Origin: Actinomyces haliotis
GTDB lineage: Bacteria; Actinomycetota; Actinomycetes; Actinomycetales; Actinomycetaceae
NCBI RefSeq assembly: GCF_015355765.1
Contig: NZ_JACWNA010000013.1
Location: 1-64,000 of the forward strand
Reading direction: 5' to 3'
Length of the DNA stretch: 64,000 nt
Within the stretch, counting starts at the first letter, position 1. Every line of letters starts with the position of its first letter. A program made the position numbers and the translations under genes. This document shows, in pieces, positions 8,790-18,232 of this stretch. A model generated the notes under the pieces. The model saw nothing but the letters and a program-made list of their open reading frames with translations. It made no database searches and had not been told where the DNA came from.

Positions 8790-10109
8790 TCACTCGTACC
8801 AGTAGCCGGTGAAGGAGTCCTTGTACACGCGGTAGACGCCGGTGGGCGAGTCGGCGCGGTACTGGGCGATCACCTCCCCGGCTGAGGTCCGCTCCGAGAA
8901 GACGCGGGCCTTCGCCGAGCACACGACGAGGTGGTCCGAGAGCGTGCCGTCGTCGGTGTCGCGCTCGTCGTCGCTGCGGATGCGCAGGGCGTCGGACATG
9001 ACCGAGGAGTACGGGACGTCGACGCGTGCGGCCTCGGCGACCGTTCCCTCGTTCTCGTCAACGAGGTAGCGCAGAATCTCGCTCGCGCCCGTCGTCTCGG
9101 AGGTGGAGGCCTTGGCCGGCCCCATCGTGGAGACGTCGTCGCGGGTGCCCATGTACCAGAGGTTGTTGTTGAACATCTCGAGGTAGTACTGGCCATCGGC
9201 GAGGCTCGGGGCGTCGAGGCGTTGCAGCGAGTGCTGGCCGGCGTTCTCGGAGAAGTTCGTCGTCTTGGTGAGGAACTTCGACTCGTAGCCCGTGCCCTCT
9301 CAGATGTTGGAGGCACCGATGAGGTAGCGGATGGTGGGCGTGCCGGTGCCGGCGCCTGTCGCACCGTCGAGGGCGATGATCGTCGAGGTCTCGCGGGACG
9401 AGAGGTAGACGGTGTCGTCGACGACGTCGACGGAGTTGAGGTGGAGCCAGTCGTTCTTGTCCTGGCCCTCGCGCGCGTGGGTGGTCTCGAGGTACTTGGG
9501 CAGCACCTTGGTCATGTCGATGACGCGGGTGATCTCGCCTGTCGGCACGTCGACGACGAGGACGACGTCCTGGACGGTGGTGCGGTCCGACGAGGAGTCC
9601 GTGGCGAGCACGTACGCGGTGTCCCCGACGGCGTGGACGTCGTGGTGGACGGTGTACCTGCCGAGGTCGATGATGCGCCAGAGGAACCCGGTGGGCTGGA
9701 TGACGCCGAGGGCCGAGGGGCCGACGGTGGTGAGGATGCGCCCGCCGACGGGGATCGGCACCTGCGCGGCGGTCTGCGCCGTCGTGACGATCTCGCCCCG
9801 TTGGGTCCCGTCATTGCCGACGAGGACCGTCGCCTGGCCGTAGCCAATGATCCCCGAGAGGACGAAGAGCCCGTCGGTGAGCTGGGTCCGGGTGCGCGCG
9901 GGGCTCGCGGTGGAGGTGCCGAAGATCGACTGGTTGGCGCTCGTGCCGGCGGATGAGCTCGTGGTGCCGGTCGCTGAGGCGGCCGCGCTCGTGGTGATTG
10001 CGTCGTCGCCCGCCGTGGACCGTCCGATGAGCACTCCCCCGGCACCGGCGACGAGGGCGGCTCCGGCGCCGACGAGGGCGCTGCGACGGTTGAGGCTGGT
10101 GGGCGTCAT
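8790..10109 (-). pseudogene. Arylsulfotransferase-like exported protein interrupted by an in-frame TGA
   Basis: Two frame-matched pieces (10109-9303 and 9299-8790) are separated only by TGA at 9302-9300. The joined product of 439 residues starts with a twin-arginine signal (RR at 8-9, then a hydrophobic run to about 28) and a Ser/Thr-rich linker, and continues with motifs of the aryl-sulfate sulfotransferase family: HHDVH, DWLHLNSV, then GQHS and WYMGT after the stop. The stop lies in ASNI-stop-EGTGYESKF, where a Trp codon (TGG) is the simplest ancestor. The 170 codons beyond the stop remain open and protein-like, so the lesion is recent, a sequencing error, or read through. A GGAGGAG ribosome site precedes the start. 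The family call is moderate. Confidence 0.75.
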
Positions 10110-10228
10110 GAAGGGCTCCTCCTGCGAGGCGGCTGTGTCCTGACAACTTAGGCAAGGGCCCTGCGCTCGCGCTGTGCCGTCTGCTGCACGCGAGCGGCTG
10201 CGGTCACCAGCGCGTGACGCTCGTCTGA

Positions 10229-10234
10229 GAGAAT
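10229..10234 (+). promoter_or_regulatory. -10-like box GAGAAT before the P450 gene
   Basis: GAGAAT ends 6 nt before ATG 10241, the same spacing as the TAnnnT boxes of other genes here. It departs from the consensus at the first position. Confidence 0.4.
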
Positions 10235-10240
10235 CGCCGC

Positions 10241-11407
10241 ATGACCGAGCCGAGCCGCTGCCTCGTCCACCACGCCACCTCCGCCGGCGCGCCCGCCGCC
10301 GAGCTCCCCCACGACGCGGACCGCGCCGCGGTGGACACCACTGACCCGCACGGCCGTCCTCTGGTGCGCTCGCACGCCGAGGCCGTGCGGGTCGCCCAGG
10401 ACGCCGCCACCTTCTCCAACCACGTCTCCCGCTTCCTCCAGGTTCCCAACGGTCTGGACGGTGAGGAGCACCGTGAGATGCGGGCTCTGCTCGATCCCTT
10501 CTTCTCCCCCGAGGCGATGGGGCGTCTCAAGCCTCGCCTCGAGAACGTGGCCGACTCCCTCGTCGAGTCCCTCGTGCCGGGCTCGCCGATCTGGTCCGTG
10601 CGCGAGATCGGCTCCGTCTACGCGGTGCGCGCCCAGTCGACCTGGCTCGGGTGGCGCTCGGACGTGGAGGAGGAGCTCATCTCCTGGATGGACGCGAACC
10701 ACGAGGCGACGCGCTCCGGCGAGCTCGCCCGCACGCGCGAGGTCGCCGAGTGGTTCGACCGCATCATGCGCGGCCTGGTCGCGGAGCACCGCGGGTCCCA
10801 GGGGCCGGAGGACGTCACCCATGCGCTCACGCTCGTCACCAAGGGCGACGGGGAGCCGCTGAGCGAGGAGGAGCTCGTCTCCATCCTGCGCAACTGGACC
10901 GGTGGTGACCTCGGGTCCCTCGCCCTGTGCACCGGCGTGCTGCTCCACTGGCTCGTCGAGCACCCGGAGCACCAGGAGCTGTGGCCGGGGCTCTCGGACA
11001 CCGCCCTCGACCGCGCCGTCGACGAGGTCCTGCGGATCGACGATCCCTTCACCTCGAACCGCCGCGTCACCACGTGCCCCGTGCACGTGGCGGGGCGCGA
11101 CCTGGAGGCCGGCACACAGGTCGTCATCGACTGGACCAGTGCGAACCGCGACCCCGAGGTCTTCGGCGACCCCGACTCCTACGACCCGGAGGGCCACGCC
11201 GCGGACAACCTCGTCTACGGCACCGGCGTGCACGTGTGCCCGGGGCGGCCGCTCGCGACCCTCGAGCTGCGTGTTCTCGTGCGCGCGCTGCTCGCCCAGT
11301 TCCGAGTCTCGCGCGCCTCGGGCGAGGCGGCTCGTGCGCAGTGGCCGCTCGGGGGCTGGGAGCGCCTGCCCGTCCTCCTCACTGAGGTCGACGGCGGCGC
11401 GGAGTGA
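10241..11407 (+). CDS. Cytochrome P450
   Basis: Heme-thiolate monooxygenase-family protein of 388 aa. The heme-ligand motif YGTGVHVCPG is at residues 326-335 with the ligand Cys at 333, and the ExxR motif reads EVLR before IDDPFTSNRR. The I-helix segment is NWTGGDLGSLALC: the usual acid-alcohol pair of the AGx(D/E)T motif is replaced by Leu and Gly, so oxygen activation may differ from classical P450s. No ferredoxin or reductase gene is nearby. Its stop overlaps the GTG of the glycosylase gene as GTGA. Substrate unknown. Confidence 0.88.
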   Translation: MTEPSRCLVHHATSAGAPAAELPHDADRAAVDTTDPHGRPLVRSHAEAVRVAQDAATFSNHVSRFLQVPNGLDGEEHREMRALLDPFFSPEAMGRLKPRLENVADSLVESLVPGSPIWSVREIGSVYAVRAQSTWLGWRSDVEEELISWMDANHEATRSGELARTREVAEWFDRIMRGLVAEHRGSQGPEDVTHALTLVTKGDGEPLSEEELVSILRNWTGGDLGSLALCTGVLLHWLVEHPEHQELWPGLSDTALDRAVDEVLRIDDPFTSNRRVTTCPVHVAGRDLEAGTQVVIDWTSANRDPEVFGDPDSYDPEGHAADNLVYGTGVHVCPGRPLATLELRVLVRALLAQFRVSRASGEAARAQWPLGGWERLPVLLTEVDGGAE

Positions 11408-12063
11408 GCCAGTCGGCTCACGGCGCTGAAGGGGCAGACGCCACGGGGCCGGCGCATTCGACGGACTCCGGCCTCGTCATCGGGGATGACGGGCTCGCCC
11501 GACCCGTCTGGGCGGCGAAGGACCCGCTCCTGCGGGAGTACTACGACACCGAGTGGGGTCTTCCCGTGCGCGACGAGCGGGGTGTCTTCGAGCGCCTCAG
11601 CCTCGAGGCCTTTCAGTCGGGCCTGTCATGGGCGACGATCCTGCGCAAGCGCCCTGCCTTCCGCGAGGCCTTCGTCGGCTTCGACGTCGAGGCCGTGGCC
11701 GCGTTCGGGGAGGACGACGTCGAGCGCCTTCTGGGCGACGCCGCCATCGTGCGCAACCGGGCGAAGATCCTCGCCACGATCTCCAACGCGCGGGCCACGG
11801 TCCGGCTCAGGGAGGCGGACGACGTCGACGGGGGCCTCGCAGGTCTCGTGTGGTCGTACCAGCCCGAGCGGACGCCCGCGCCTCGTACTCCCTCTGAGGT
11901 CCCGACGCGCTCTCCCGAGTCCGAGGCGATGGCCGAGGACCTCAAGCGCCGCGGCTTCCGCTTCGTCGGGCCGACGACGGCCTTCGCACTCATGGAGGCG
12001 CTCGGGATCGTCGACACCCACCTCCTGGGCTCCCACAGGCGCGGCTCGTCCGGGATCTGGTGA
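11404..12063 (+). CDS. tag: DNA-3-methyladenine glycosylase I family protein lacking most zinc ligands
   Basis: Members of this HhH-type family remove 3-methyladenine from DNA. The diagnostic segment around residues 36-53 reads WAAKDPLLREYYDTEWG, and LSLEAFQSGLSWATIL and FRFVGPTTAFALMEALG follow. E. coli Tag holds a zinc with Cys4, His17, His175 and Cys179; here the equivalents are Pro34, Tyr47, His206 and Ser210, so only one ligand remains. The fold signature is otherwise well kept. The GTG start overlaps the P450 stop, and the first 25 residues are low-complexity. Confidence 0.85.
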   Translation: MSQSAHGAEGADATGPAHSTDSGLVIGDDGLARPVWAAKDPLLREYYDTEWGLPVRDERGVFERLSLEAFQSGLSWATILRKRPAFREAFVGFDVEAVAAFGEDDVERLLGDAAIVRNRAKILATISNARATVRLREADDVDGGLAGLVWSYQPERTPAPRTPSEVPTRSPESEAMAEDLKRRGFRFVGPTTAFALMEALGIVDTHLLGSHRRGSSGIW

Positions 12064-12138
12064 CCCGGGCGACTGCGGCCCGGGGAAGCAGCTCATGAGG
12101 CGTGTCAAAGGTCCGTCATCCGCCCTGCGCCGGTTCCC

Positions 12139-12144
12139 TAGACT
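12139..12144 (+). promoter_or_regulatory. Candidate -10 box TAGACT for the dicarboxylate carrier
   Basis: TAGACT in the 206-bp gap before the dcu-type gene gives a leader of about 115 nt. The leader is otherwise unremarkable. Confidence 0.35.
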
Positions 12145-12269
12145 GGTATGGCGTCGCGAACGCGCCCCTGCGGCTCCCCGCCCTCACGGTCCGAGAACCG
12201 CTCGAGGTCGAGCGCGACGTGCTTCCCCAGGACGTGCCACGTCCCCGCCCCACGTGAAGGATCCACCCT

Positions 12270-13580
12270 GTGATCTGGCTCCATCTCCTCGTCGTCCTCT
12301 TGTTCATCTTCATCGGTGCCCGTTTCGGGGGCATCGGGATCGGTCTGGCCGGTGCCGCCGGCATCCTCGTCCTGGCCGCCACGGGCGTCACCGTCACCAC
12401 GGATGACGTCCCCTGGTCCGTCGTCGGCATCATCATGGCTGTCATCTGCACGGTCGCGGCCCTGCAGGTCGTCGGTGCCATGGACCACCTCGTCCACCTC
12501 ACCTCGGTCCTGCTGCGTCACCACCCGAACCAGATCACCTACCTCGCGCCGCTCGTCACCTTCCTCATGTCGATGATGTGCGGCACCGGGCACACCGCGT
12601 ACTCGGTGATCCCCGTCATCGTGGACGTCGCCAAGGAGCACGGCATCCGGCCCTCGCGACCGCTGTCCATCGCCGTGGTCGCCTCCCAGGTCGGCGTCGC
12701 CGCCTCACCGATCTCGGCGGCCATGGTCGCCCTCGTCGTCGCCCTCGAGCCGCTTCACGTCGGCTACCTCCAGTGCCTCGCCATCGTCATCCCCACGACC
12801 TTCATCGGCTGCGCCGTCGGCGCCGTCGTCGCAGCCCGCCAGGGCAAGGAGCTCAAGGACGACCCGGTCTACCAGGAGCGCATGAGCAAGGGCCTCGTGA
12901 AGCCCTCCGCTGCGGCGGACACGACCTACAGCGCCCCGAAGGGCGCCATCGCCGGCCTGTGGATCTTCGTGGTCGCCCTTGTCCTCGCCGTCGCCTACGC
13001 CACCGTCTCCTCCAAGGAGCTGGGGATCTGGGAGAACCCGCCGATGGGCTCCACCGCCGCCATCATGATCATCATGATGACCGCCGCCGCCGTGATCTGC
13101 CTCGTCGCCAAGAAGCCCATGGGCACCATCCCCCAGCAGGACACCTACCGCGCCGGCATGACCGCAGCCGTGTGCATCATCGGCCTCGCGTGGCTGGGCA
13201 ACACCTTCGTCAACCATTACACGGACCAGATCTCCAACGCGCTGTCCGGTCCGCTGCAGTCCCAGCCCTGGCTGGCGGCCGTGTTCTTCTACTTCGCCGC
13301 GCCGCTCATGTTCTCGCACGCGGCGACGACGGCGGCCTTCATGCCGCTCATGGTCAAGCTCGGTCTCCCGGCCGCGGCGCTCGTCGCCTCCTACCCGGCG
13401 GTCGCGAACTACTACCTGCTGCCGAACTACCCGACGACCATCGCCGCCATGGAGATGGACGACACCGGCTCGACGCGCGTGGGCAAGAACGTCTTCGCCC
13501 ACCCCTTCGTCCTGCCTGGCACCGTCGCGATCATCGTGTGCATCGCGCTCGGCTTCGCGCTCGCTCCGATCATCCTCTGA
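12270..13580 (+). CDS. Anaerobic C4-dicarboxylate carrier, DcuA/DcuB family
   Basis: Polytopic inner-membrane protein of 436 aa. Dcu carriers exchange fumarate, malate or aspartate for succinate in anaerobic growth. The N-terminus (WLHLLVVLLFIFIGARFGGI) and the stretch MMCGTGHTAYSVIPVI are typical of DcuA/DcuB. A central charged loop (KELKDDPVYQERMSK) splits two hydrophobic halves. The GTG start follows an AAGGA site by about 7 nt. A single gene between its own leader and a strong terminator, it would suit succinate export in a fermentative actinobacterium. DcuA and DcuB cannot be told apart here. Confidence 0.88.
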   Translation: MIWLHLLVVLLFIFIGARFGGIGIGLAGAAGILVLAATGVTVTTDDVPWSVVGIIMAVICTVAALQVVGAMDHLVHLTSVLLRHHPNQITYLAPLVTFLMSMMCGTGHTAYSVIPVIVDVAKEHGIRPSRPLSIAVVASQVGVAASPISAAMVALVVALEPLHVGYLQCLAIVIPTTFIGCAVGAVVAARQGKELKDDPVYQERMSKGLVKPSAAADTTYSAPKGAIAGLWIFVVALVLAVAYATVSSKELGIWENPPMGSTAAIMIIMMTAAAVICLVAKKPMGTIPQQDTYRAGMTAAVCIIGLAWLGNTFVNHYTDQISNALSGPLQSQPWLAAVFFYFAAPLMFSHAATTAAFMPLMVKLGLPAAALVASYPAVANYYLLPNYPTTIAAMEMDDTGSTRVGKNVFAHPFVLPGTVAIIVCIALGFALAPIIL

Positions 13581-13600
13581 TCGCTGCGCAGACCCGATCC

Positions 13601-13636
13601 CGGTGCCCCGGTCCTCGCGTGAGGGCCGGGGCACCG
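13601..13636 (+). terminator. Terminator after the dicarboxylate carrier
   Basis: 16-bp stem (13601-13616 with 13621-13636, one G-T pair) around a GCGT loop, 20 bp after the stop codon, without a T-run. Confidence 0.75.
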
Positions 13637-13760
13637 TCGTGTCCGGATGTCCGCCTGGAGCCGTGCGGAACCGCCGCCCGGGGCTCGACCGCCTGCACCG
13701 GCCCCGGCTGGTCCAGTGGCGCGAGAACAGCGCGTGGGGCCAGGAGCGTCGTGACCGTGG

Positions 13761-13766
13761 TAGAAC
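13761..13766 (+). promoter_or_regulatory. -10 box TAGAAC, leaderless SRPBCC gene
   Basis: TAGAAC ends 6 nt before ATG 13773 and no ribosome site lies between. Confidence 0.45.
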
Positions 13767-13772
13767 CCGGGT

Positions 13773-14273
13773 ATGGGCGACGACGCGAACGACGCCGGCG
13801 AGGCGCCGCTGGACCGCCTCCAGTTCTCCGTCTTCGGCTTCGTGTCCCGACCGAGCGCCGAGGTCTACGAGGCCGCCGTCGACCCGGAGCAGATCTCGCG
13901 CTACTTCACGACGGGTGGTGCCGAGGGGCGCCTGGAGCCGGGCAACGCGGTCTCTTGGGACTTCGCCGACTTCCCGCGCCGCTTTCGGGTCACGCCGGTC
14001 GAGGCCCAGCCGGGCCGACGCGTCGTCATCGAGTGGGGCGCAGCGGAGTCGACGACGGCAGAAGCAGCCGCGAGCACCCGCGTGACCTTCACCTTCGAGC
14101 CCGTCGACGACGGCGCACGCACGAAGGTGACGATCTCCGAGGACGGCTGGTTCCTCTCGCAGGAGAACGCGGACGCTGCCTTCGGCAACTCCATGGGGTG
14201 GACCGGCTTCCTCGCGGCCCTCAAGGCATTGATGGAGCACGGCATCCACCTGCGCGAGGGCTTCTACCGGTAG
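13773..14273 (+). CDS. SRPBCC (START/Bet v 1-like) domain protein
   Basis: A single AHSA1-type domain fills the 166 aa: an N-terminal strand with FVSRPSAEVYEAAVDPEQISRYF, the GNAVSWDF and RVTPVEAQPGRRVVIEW segments, and the C-terminal helix MGWTGFLAALKALMEHG. Such proteins bind hydrophobic ligands or act with ArsR regulators, but nothing nearby identifies a ligand. It lies between two terminator-like regions and appears to be a single-gene transcript with a leaderless start. Confidence 0.82.
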   Translation: MGDDANDAGEAPLDRLQFSVFGFVSRPSAEVYEAAVDPEQISRYFTTGGAEGRLEPGNAVSWDFADFPRRFRVTPVEAQPGRRVVIEWGAAESTTAEAAASTRVTFTFEPVDDGARTKVTISEDGWFLSQENADAAFGNSMGWTGFLAALKALMEHGIHLREGFYR

Positions 14274-14378
14274 ACGCCCCGGGCGGCGGGCGATCGGTCC
14301 GCTCGCACGGCAGGAGTCCGTCAGGACTCCTAGGGTGGTCCCAGTGGCGCCGACCGCGGCGCCCGGGAAGGAGACACC

Positions 14379-14855
14379 ATGAAGATCGTCGACAACGGTC
14401 CCGAGCCGAACGCCTTCGACATCGAGACGGCCACCCAGGAGAACGAGAACTACCGGACCACCGCCTGGACCGGCAAGTACCTCCAGGTGACCCTCATGTC
14501 GATCCCCGTGGGCTCCTCGATCGGCCTCGAGGCCCACCCGGAGACCGACCAGTTCCTGCGTCTCGACGCCGGCAAGGGCCGCTGCGTCATGGGCCCCGCC
14601 GAGGACGAGCTCACCTTCGAGCAGGAGGTGAGCGACGGCTGGTCCGTGCAGGTCCCGGCCGGCACGTGGCACGACATCATCAACACCGGCGACGAGCCGA
14701 TGCAGGTCTACGCCGTGTACGCCCCGACGCACCACACCAAGGGCATCGTCCAGGCGACTGCGGAGGACGCGGAGAAGGACGAGGAGTCCGGCAAGGACAC
14801 TCCACCGGAGTGGACCGTCCAGCCGGGCGACGGCGCCGACGACAAGCACGCCTGA
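14379..14855 (+). CDS. Cupin-domain protein
   Basis: Small 158-aa protein with one conserved beta-barrel cupin. Motif 1 is degenerate (GLEAHPETDQFLRLDAGKG) and motif 2 reads VPAGTWHDIINTGDEP, so a metal site with at least two His and one Glu is plausible. A strong AAGGAG ribosome site precedes the ATG. The C-terminal 30 residues are charged and probably disordered. Enzymatic function unknown. Followed by a bidirectional hairpin shared with tRNA-Pro. Confidence 0.85.
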   Translation: MKIVDNGPEPNAFDIETATQENENYRTTAWTGKYLQVTLMSIPVGSSIGLEAHPETDQFLRLDAGKGRCVMGPAEDELTFEQEVSDGWSVQVPAGTWHDIINTGDEPMQVYAVYAPTHHTKGIVQATAEDAEKDEESGKDTPPEWTVQPGDGADDKHA

Positions 14856-14889
14856 TCGCTGAGTCCTGCAGAGGGCTCATGACACGAGC

Positions 14890-14922
14890 GAGGGGCTCAT
14901 CCGGTATCCGGATGAGCCCCTC
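14890..14922. terminator. Bidirectional terminator between the cupin gene and tRNA-Pro
   Basis: Perfect 15-bp stem (GAGGGGCTCATCCGG with its complement at 14908-14922) and a three-base loop. It lies downstream of both convergent transcripts. Confidence 0.8.
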
Positions 14923-14928
14923 AGTCGT

Positions 14929-15005
<77 letters not shown>

Positions 15006-15137
15006 TTGCCTCGCGGACCAGGTCCGCTCGGAACGTGTAGAACTTTAGCCCATGACGCACGCGGCCCCGAAATCGAGACCCGGTGACGCCCATCACCGTG
15101 CACCGTGTGCGCGGGTGGAGGCCGAGCCGTTCCGGGG

Positions 15138-15182
15138 CGGGATCGGGACCTCCTGATCTCAGGGCAGGACGTCCCGATCCCG
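15138..15182 (-). terminator. Hairpin downstream of moeZ
   Basis: Perfect 12-bp stem (CGGGATCGGGAC with GTCCCGATCCCG) with a 21-nt loop, 12 bp past the moeZ stop. The long loop makes it weaker than the other terminators here. Confidence 0.5.
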
Positions 15183-15194
15183 GCGGGAGAGGGA

Positions 15195-16397
15195 TCAGGC
15201 GCTGGCGTTCCAGGCCTTCATGCCGCCCTCCAGGTTGGTGAGCTGCCCCGTGTACCCGGCGTCCTCCAGCGCTGCGATCGCGCGCGCGGAGCGGACTCCC
15301 GCGGCGCAGTGGACGATGGTCTCCTTGGAGGTGTTCAACTCTCCCACGTGCTGCGCGACCTCGCCCAGCGGGATGCGCAGGGAGCCGTCGATGGCGTCGA
15401 GCTCGACCTCGTTGGGCTCGCGGACGTCGAGGAGCGTGAAGTCCTCGCCAACCTTCTCCCCCGCGGCCAGGCGGGCGCGCAGCTGCTCCGCGGTGATCTC
15501 GTTCATATCAGTCTCCTTCTCGCCCGGCGCACCGGGCAGTCGGACGCCGCAGAAGGCGTCGTAGTCGATGAGCTCGATGGTCTCAGGATCCACCCCGCAC
15601 ACGGGGCAGCTCGGGTTCTTCGCGACCGGCAGCTCAGCGCCACGCGCGTCCCAGGCGTTGAGCACGAGCATCCGCCCGATGAGCGGACGCGCACCACCGA
15701 TGATGAGCTTAAGCGCCTCCGTAGCCTGCATGGTGCCCACGATGCCCGGCATGACGCCGAGGACGCCGCCCTCCGCGCAGGAGGGCACCGCGCCGGGCTC
15801 CGGTGGCACGGGGTGGATGCAGCGGTAGCACGGGCCTCGACGCCCGTCGAGGACCGTCACCTGCCCGTCGGAGCGGAAGACGGCGCCGTGGACCAGCGGG
15901 ACGCCGAGCCTCACGCAGGCGTCGTTGAGCAGGTACCGCGTCGGGAAGTTGTCCGTGCCGTCGATGACGACGTCCCAGCCGGCCAGCAGCTCGAGCGCGT
16001 TCTCGCTCGTGACCGAGGCCCGCGTCGCGACGACCTCGACGTCCGGGTTGAGCGCCTCGACCCGCTCCAGCGCTGAGTCCACCTTGGCCCGGCCCTGCCC
16101 AGCGGTCGTGTGAAGGATCTGGCGCTGCAGGTTGGAGACGTCGACGGCGTCGTCGTCGATGATCCCTAGGCGCCCGACCCCAGCAGCTGCCAGGTAGAGG
16201 GCCGCCGGCGAGCCGAGAGCGCCCGCGCCCACGAGCAGGACACGCGCGGCGCGGATCCTCTGCTGGCCGCGCATTCCCACCTCTGGGACGAGGACGTTGC
16301 GCGAGTACCGACGCTTCTCGGCGTCGGTGAGCGGCCGCAGCCGGCCCTCGGGGATGATCGAGTTCCCGGGACCGGCTGCGGTGGTCGTGCTGGTCAT
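15195..16397 (-). CDS. moeZ: Adenylyltransferase/sulfurtransferase MoeZ
   Basis: The N-terminal MoeB/ThiF domain adenylates the C-terminal Gly of ubiquitin-like sulfur carriers (MoaD, ThiS, CysO type): the ATP loop VGAGALGSPAAL is at residues 56-67, NLQRQ at 89-93, and two zinc-binding pairs appear in CYRC and CPVC. The C-terminal rhodanese domain has the catalytic Cys at 364 in HCAAGVRS. The 400-aa two-domain layout is the usual actinobacterial MoeZ. The ATG at 16397 is preferred over longer open frame because homology starts near residue 15. It starts 16 bp after pgi ends, so the two may be co-transcribed. Confidence 0.92.
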   Translation of the reverse strand: MTSTTTAAGPGNSIIPEGRLRPLTDAEKRRYSRNVLVPEVGMRGQQRIRAARVLLVGAGALGSPAALYLAAAGVGRLGIIDDDAVDVSNLQRQILHTTAGQGRAKVDSALERVEALNPDVEVVATRASVTSENALELLAGWDVVIDGTDNFPTRYLLNDACVRLGVPLVHGAVFRSDGQVTVLDGRRGPCYRCIHPVPPEPGAVPSCAEGGVLGVMPGIVGTMQATEALKLIIGGARPLIGRMLVLNAWDARGAELPVAKNPSCPVCGVDPETIELIDYDAFCGVRLPGAPGEKETDMNEITAEQLRARLAAGEKVGEDFTLLDVREPNEVELDAIDGSLRIPLGEVAQHVGELNTSKETIVHCAAGVRSARAIAALEDAGYTGQLTNLEGGMKAWNASA

Positions 16398-16413
16398 GCG
16401 ACCGCTGCCCGCC

Positions 16414-18069
16414 TCAGTGGCGCTCGGCGCGGTAGCGGCGGATGAGCGCCTGGGTCGAGGAGTCCTGCGCCTCGAGGGCAGCCTCGTCCCCCATGACCGC
16501 CGGGGCGATCTGGAGAGCGAGCTTCTTGCCGAGCTCGACACCCCACTGGTCGAAGGAGTCGATGCCCCACACGATGCCCTCGGTGAAGGTGATGTGCTCG
16601 TACAGGGCGATGAGCTCGCCGACCACCTTGGGGCTCACCTCGGGGGCGAGGATGGACGTCGTCGGCTTGTTGCCGGTGAAGACACGGGCCGGGACGATCT
16701 CCTCGGGCGTGCCCTCGGCGCGCACCTCGTCGGCGGTCTTCCCGAAGGCGAGGGCCGCGGTCTGGGCGAGGAAGTTCGCGAGGAAGAGCTCGTGGACGTC
16801 CGTGTCCCCGTCCTTCGTGGCGTGGGCCGGGTTCACGATGCCGATGAAGTCCGCGGGGATGAGCTGGGTGCCCTGGTGGATGAGCTGGTAGAAGGCGTGC
16901 TGGCCGTTCGTGCCGGGCTCACCCCAGAAGACCTCACCGGTCTCCGTGGTGACGGGGGTGCCGTCCCAGCGCACGGACTTGCCGTTGGACTCCATCGTGA
17001 GCTGCTGGAGGTAGGCCGGGAAGCGGTGGAGGTACTGGGCGTAGGGCAGGACGGCGTGGGTGGCGGCCTTGAAGAAGTTTCGGTACCAGACGTTGAGCAG
17101 GCCCATGAGCATGGGGACGTTCTCCGCCGGAGCCTTCGTCGCGAAGTGCTCGTCGACGGTGCGGAAGCCCGAGAGGAACTCCTCGAAGGCCTCCGGCCCT
17201 ACCGCGACCGCGACGACGGTGCCGACGGCGGAGTCGACGGAGTAGCGACCACCGACCCAGCTCCAGAAGCCGAAGGCGTTGACGGGGTCGATGCCGAACT
17301 CCTCGACCTTGTCCAGGGCGGTCGACACGGCGACAAAGTGCTTGGCGATCGCGCCGTCCGTGCTGATCCCCTTGGCCTCGAGGGCGCCGAGGAACCAGTC
17401 GCGCGCCATGCGGGCGTTGGTGAGGGTCTCGAGAGTCGTGAAGGTCTTCGACGCGATGATGAACAGCGTCGTCTCCGGGTCGAGGTCCTTGACCTTCTCC
17501 GCGCAGTCGTTGGGGTCGATGTTGGAGATGAAGCGTGCCTCGAGGCCCTCCTGGACGTAGGACTTGAGGGCCTCGTAGACCATGACGGGGCCGAGGTCGG
17601 AGCCGCCGATGCCGATGTTGACGACCGTCTCGATGCGCTTGCCGGTGACGCCGGTCCACTCGCCGGAGCGGACGCGCTCCGCGAAGTCGTAGACCTTGTC
17701 CAGCGTCTCGCGCACGTCGGTGACGACGTCCTGACCGTCCACCGTGAGCGAGTCGCCCGCGGCACGGCGCAGGGCGGTGTGGAGGACAGCGCGGTCCTCG
17801 GTGACGTTGATGTGCTCGCCGGCGAACATGGCGTCGCGGCGGCCGGGGACGTCGACCTGCTCGGCCAGCTCGACGAGGGCGTCGCGGACGTCGTCGGTGA
17901 GGAAGTTCTTGGAGAGGTCGACGTAGAGGTCGCCGAGCTCGAAGCCGTAGCGCTGGGCGCGCTCCGGGTCCGTCTCGAAGGCGCCCCGCAGGTCCGGGGT
18001 GAAGGAGTCGTGGAGAGCGGTGAGCTTCGTCCAGGCGGGCGTGGTGGTTGCGTCAACAGGCTTGAGCAT
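16414..18069 (-). CDS. pgi: Glucose-6-phosphate isomerase
   Basis: Interconverts glucose 6-phosphate and fructose 6-phosphate. The 551 aa match the family, with [18 protein letters not shown], the second signature region [11 protein letters not shown] and the active-site [24 protein letters not shown] hexamer ends 6 nt before the ATG with no ribosome site, so the transcript is probably leaderless and the start well fixed. moeZ follows closely on the same strand. Confidence 0.96.
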   Translation of the reverse strand: MLKPVDATTTPAWTKLTALHDSFTPDLRGAFETDPERAQRYGFELGDLYVDLSKNFLTDDVRDALVELAEQVDVPGRRDAMFAGEHINVTEDRAVLHTALRRAAGDSLTVDGQDVVTDVRETLDKVYDFAERVRSGEWTGVTGKRIETVVNIGIGGSDLGPVMVYEALKSYVQEGLEARFISNIDPNDCAEKVKDLDPETTLFIIASKTFTTLETLTNARMARDWFLGALEAKGISTDGAIAKHFVAVSTALDKVEEFGIDPVNAFGFWSWVGGRYSVDSAVGTVVAVAVGPEAFEEFLSGFRTVDEHFATKAPAENVPMLMGLLNVWYRNFFKAATHAVLPYAQYLHRFPAYLQQLTMESNGKSVRWDGTPVTTETGEVFWGEPGTNGQHAFYQLIHQGTQLIPADFIGIVNPAHATKDGDTDVHELFLANFLAQTAALAFGKTADEVRAEGTPEEIVPARVFTGNKPTTSILAPEVSPKVVGELIALYEHITFTEGIVWGIDSFDQWGVELGKKLALQIAPAVMGDEAALEAQDSSTQALIRRYRAERH

Positions 18070-18075
18070 GGCGCC

Positions 18076-18081
18076 AGTCTA
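18076..18081 (-). promoter_or_regulatory. -10 box TAGACT, leaderless pgi
   Basis: TAGACT then GGCGCC then ATG on the minus strand: a 6-nt gap, the clearest example of the pattern in the window. Confidence 0.65.
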
Positions 18082-18232
18082 GGGCGAGGGAATGGCCAGG
18101 CCCACCGCCGTCGGTCCCGGGCCCCGGGCGTTCGTCAGGAGCGAGCGGGCGCCGGCTCCTGGGAGGACGCCCCGGCGCCGCCAAGGCGCTCGGTGCGCCG
18201 CCCACGCCACGGTGACCGCGGCGTCCCCCTGC

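Noticed and set aside
9300-9302. Selenocysteine or suppressed UGA in the arylsulfotransferase-like gene
   Set aside because: No SECIS-like hairpin was evident just after the codon, a Trp codon fits the site, and a separate TAG lesion elsewhere argues for mutation or error.
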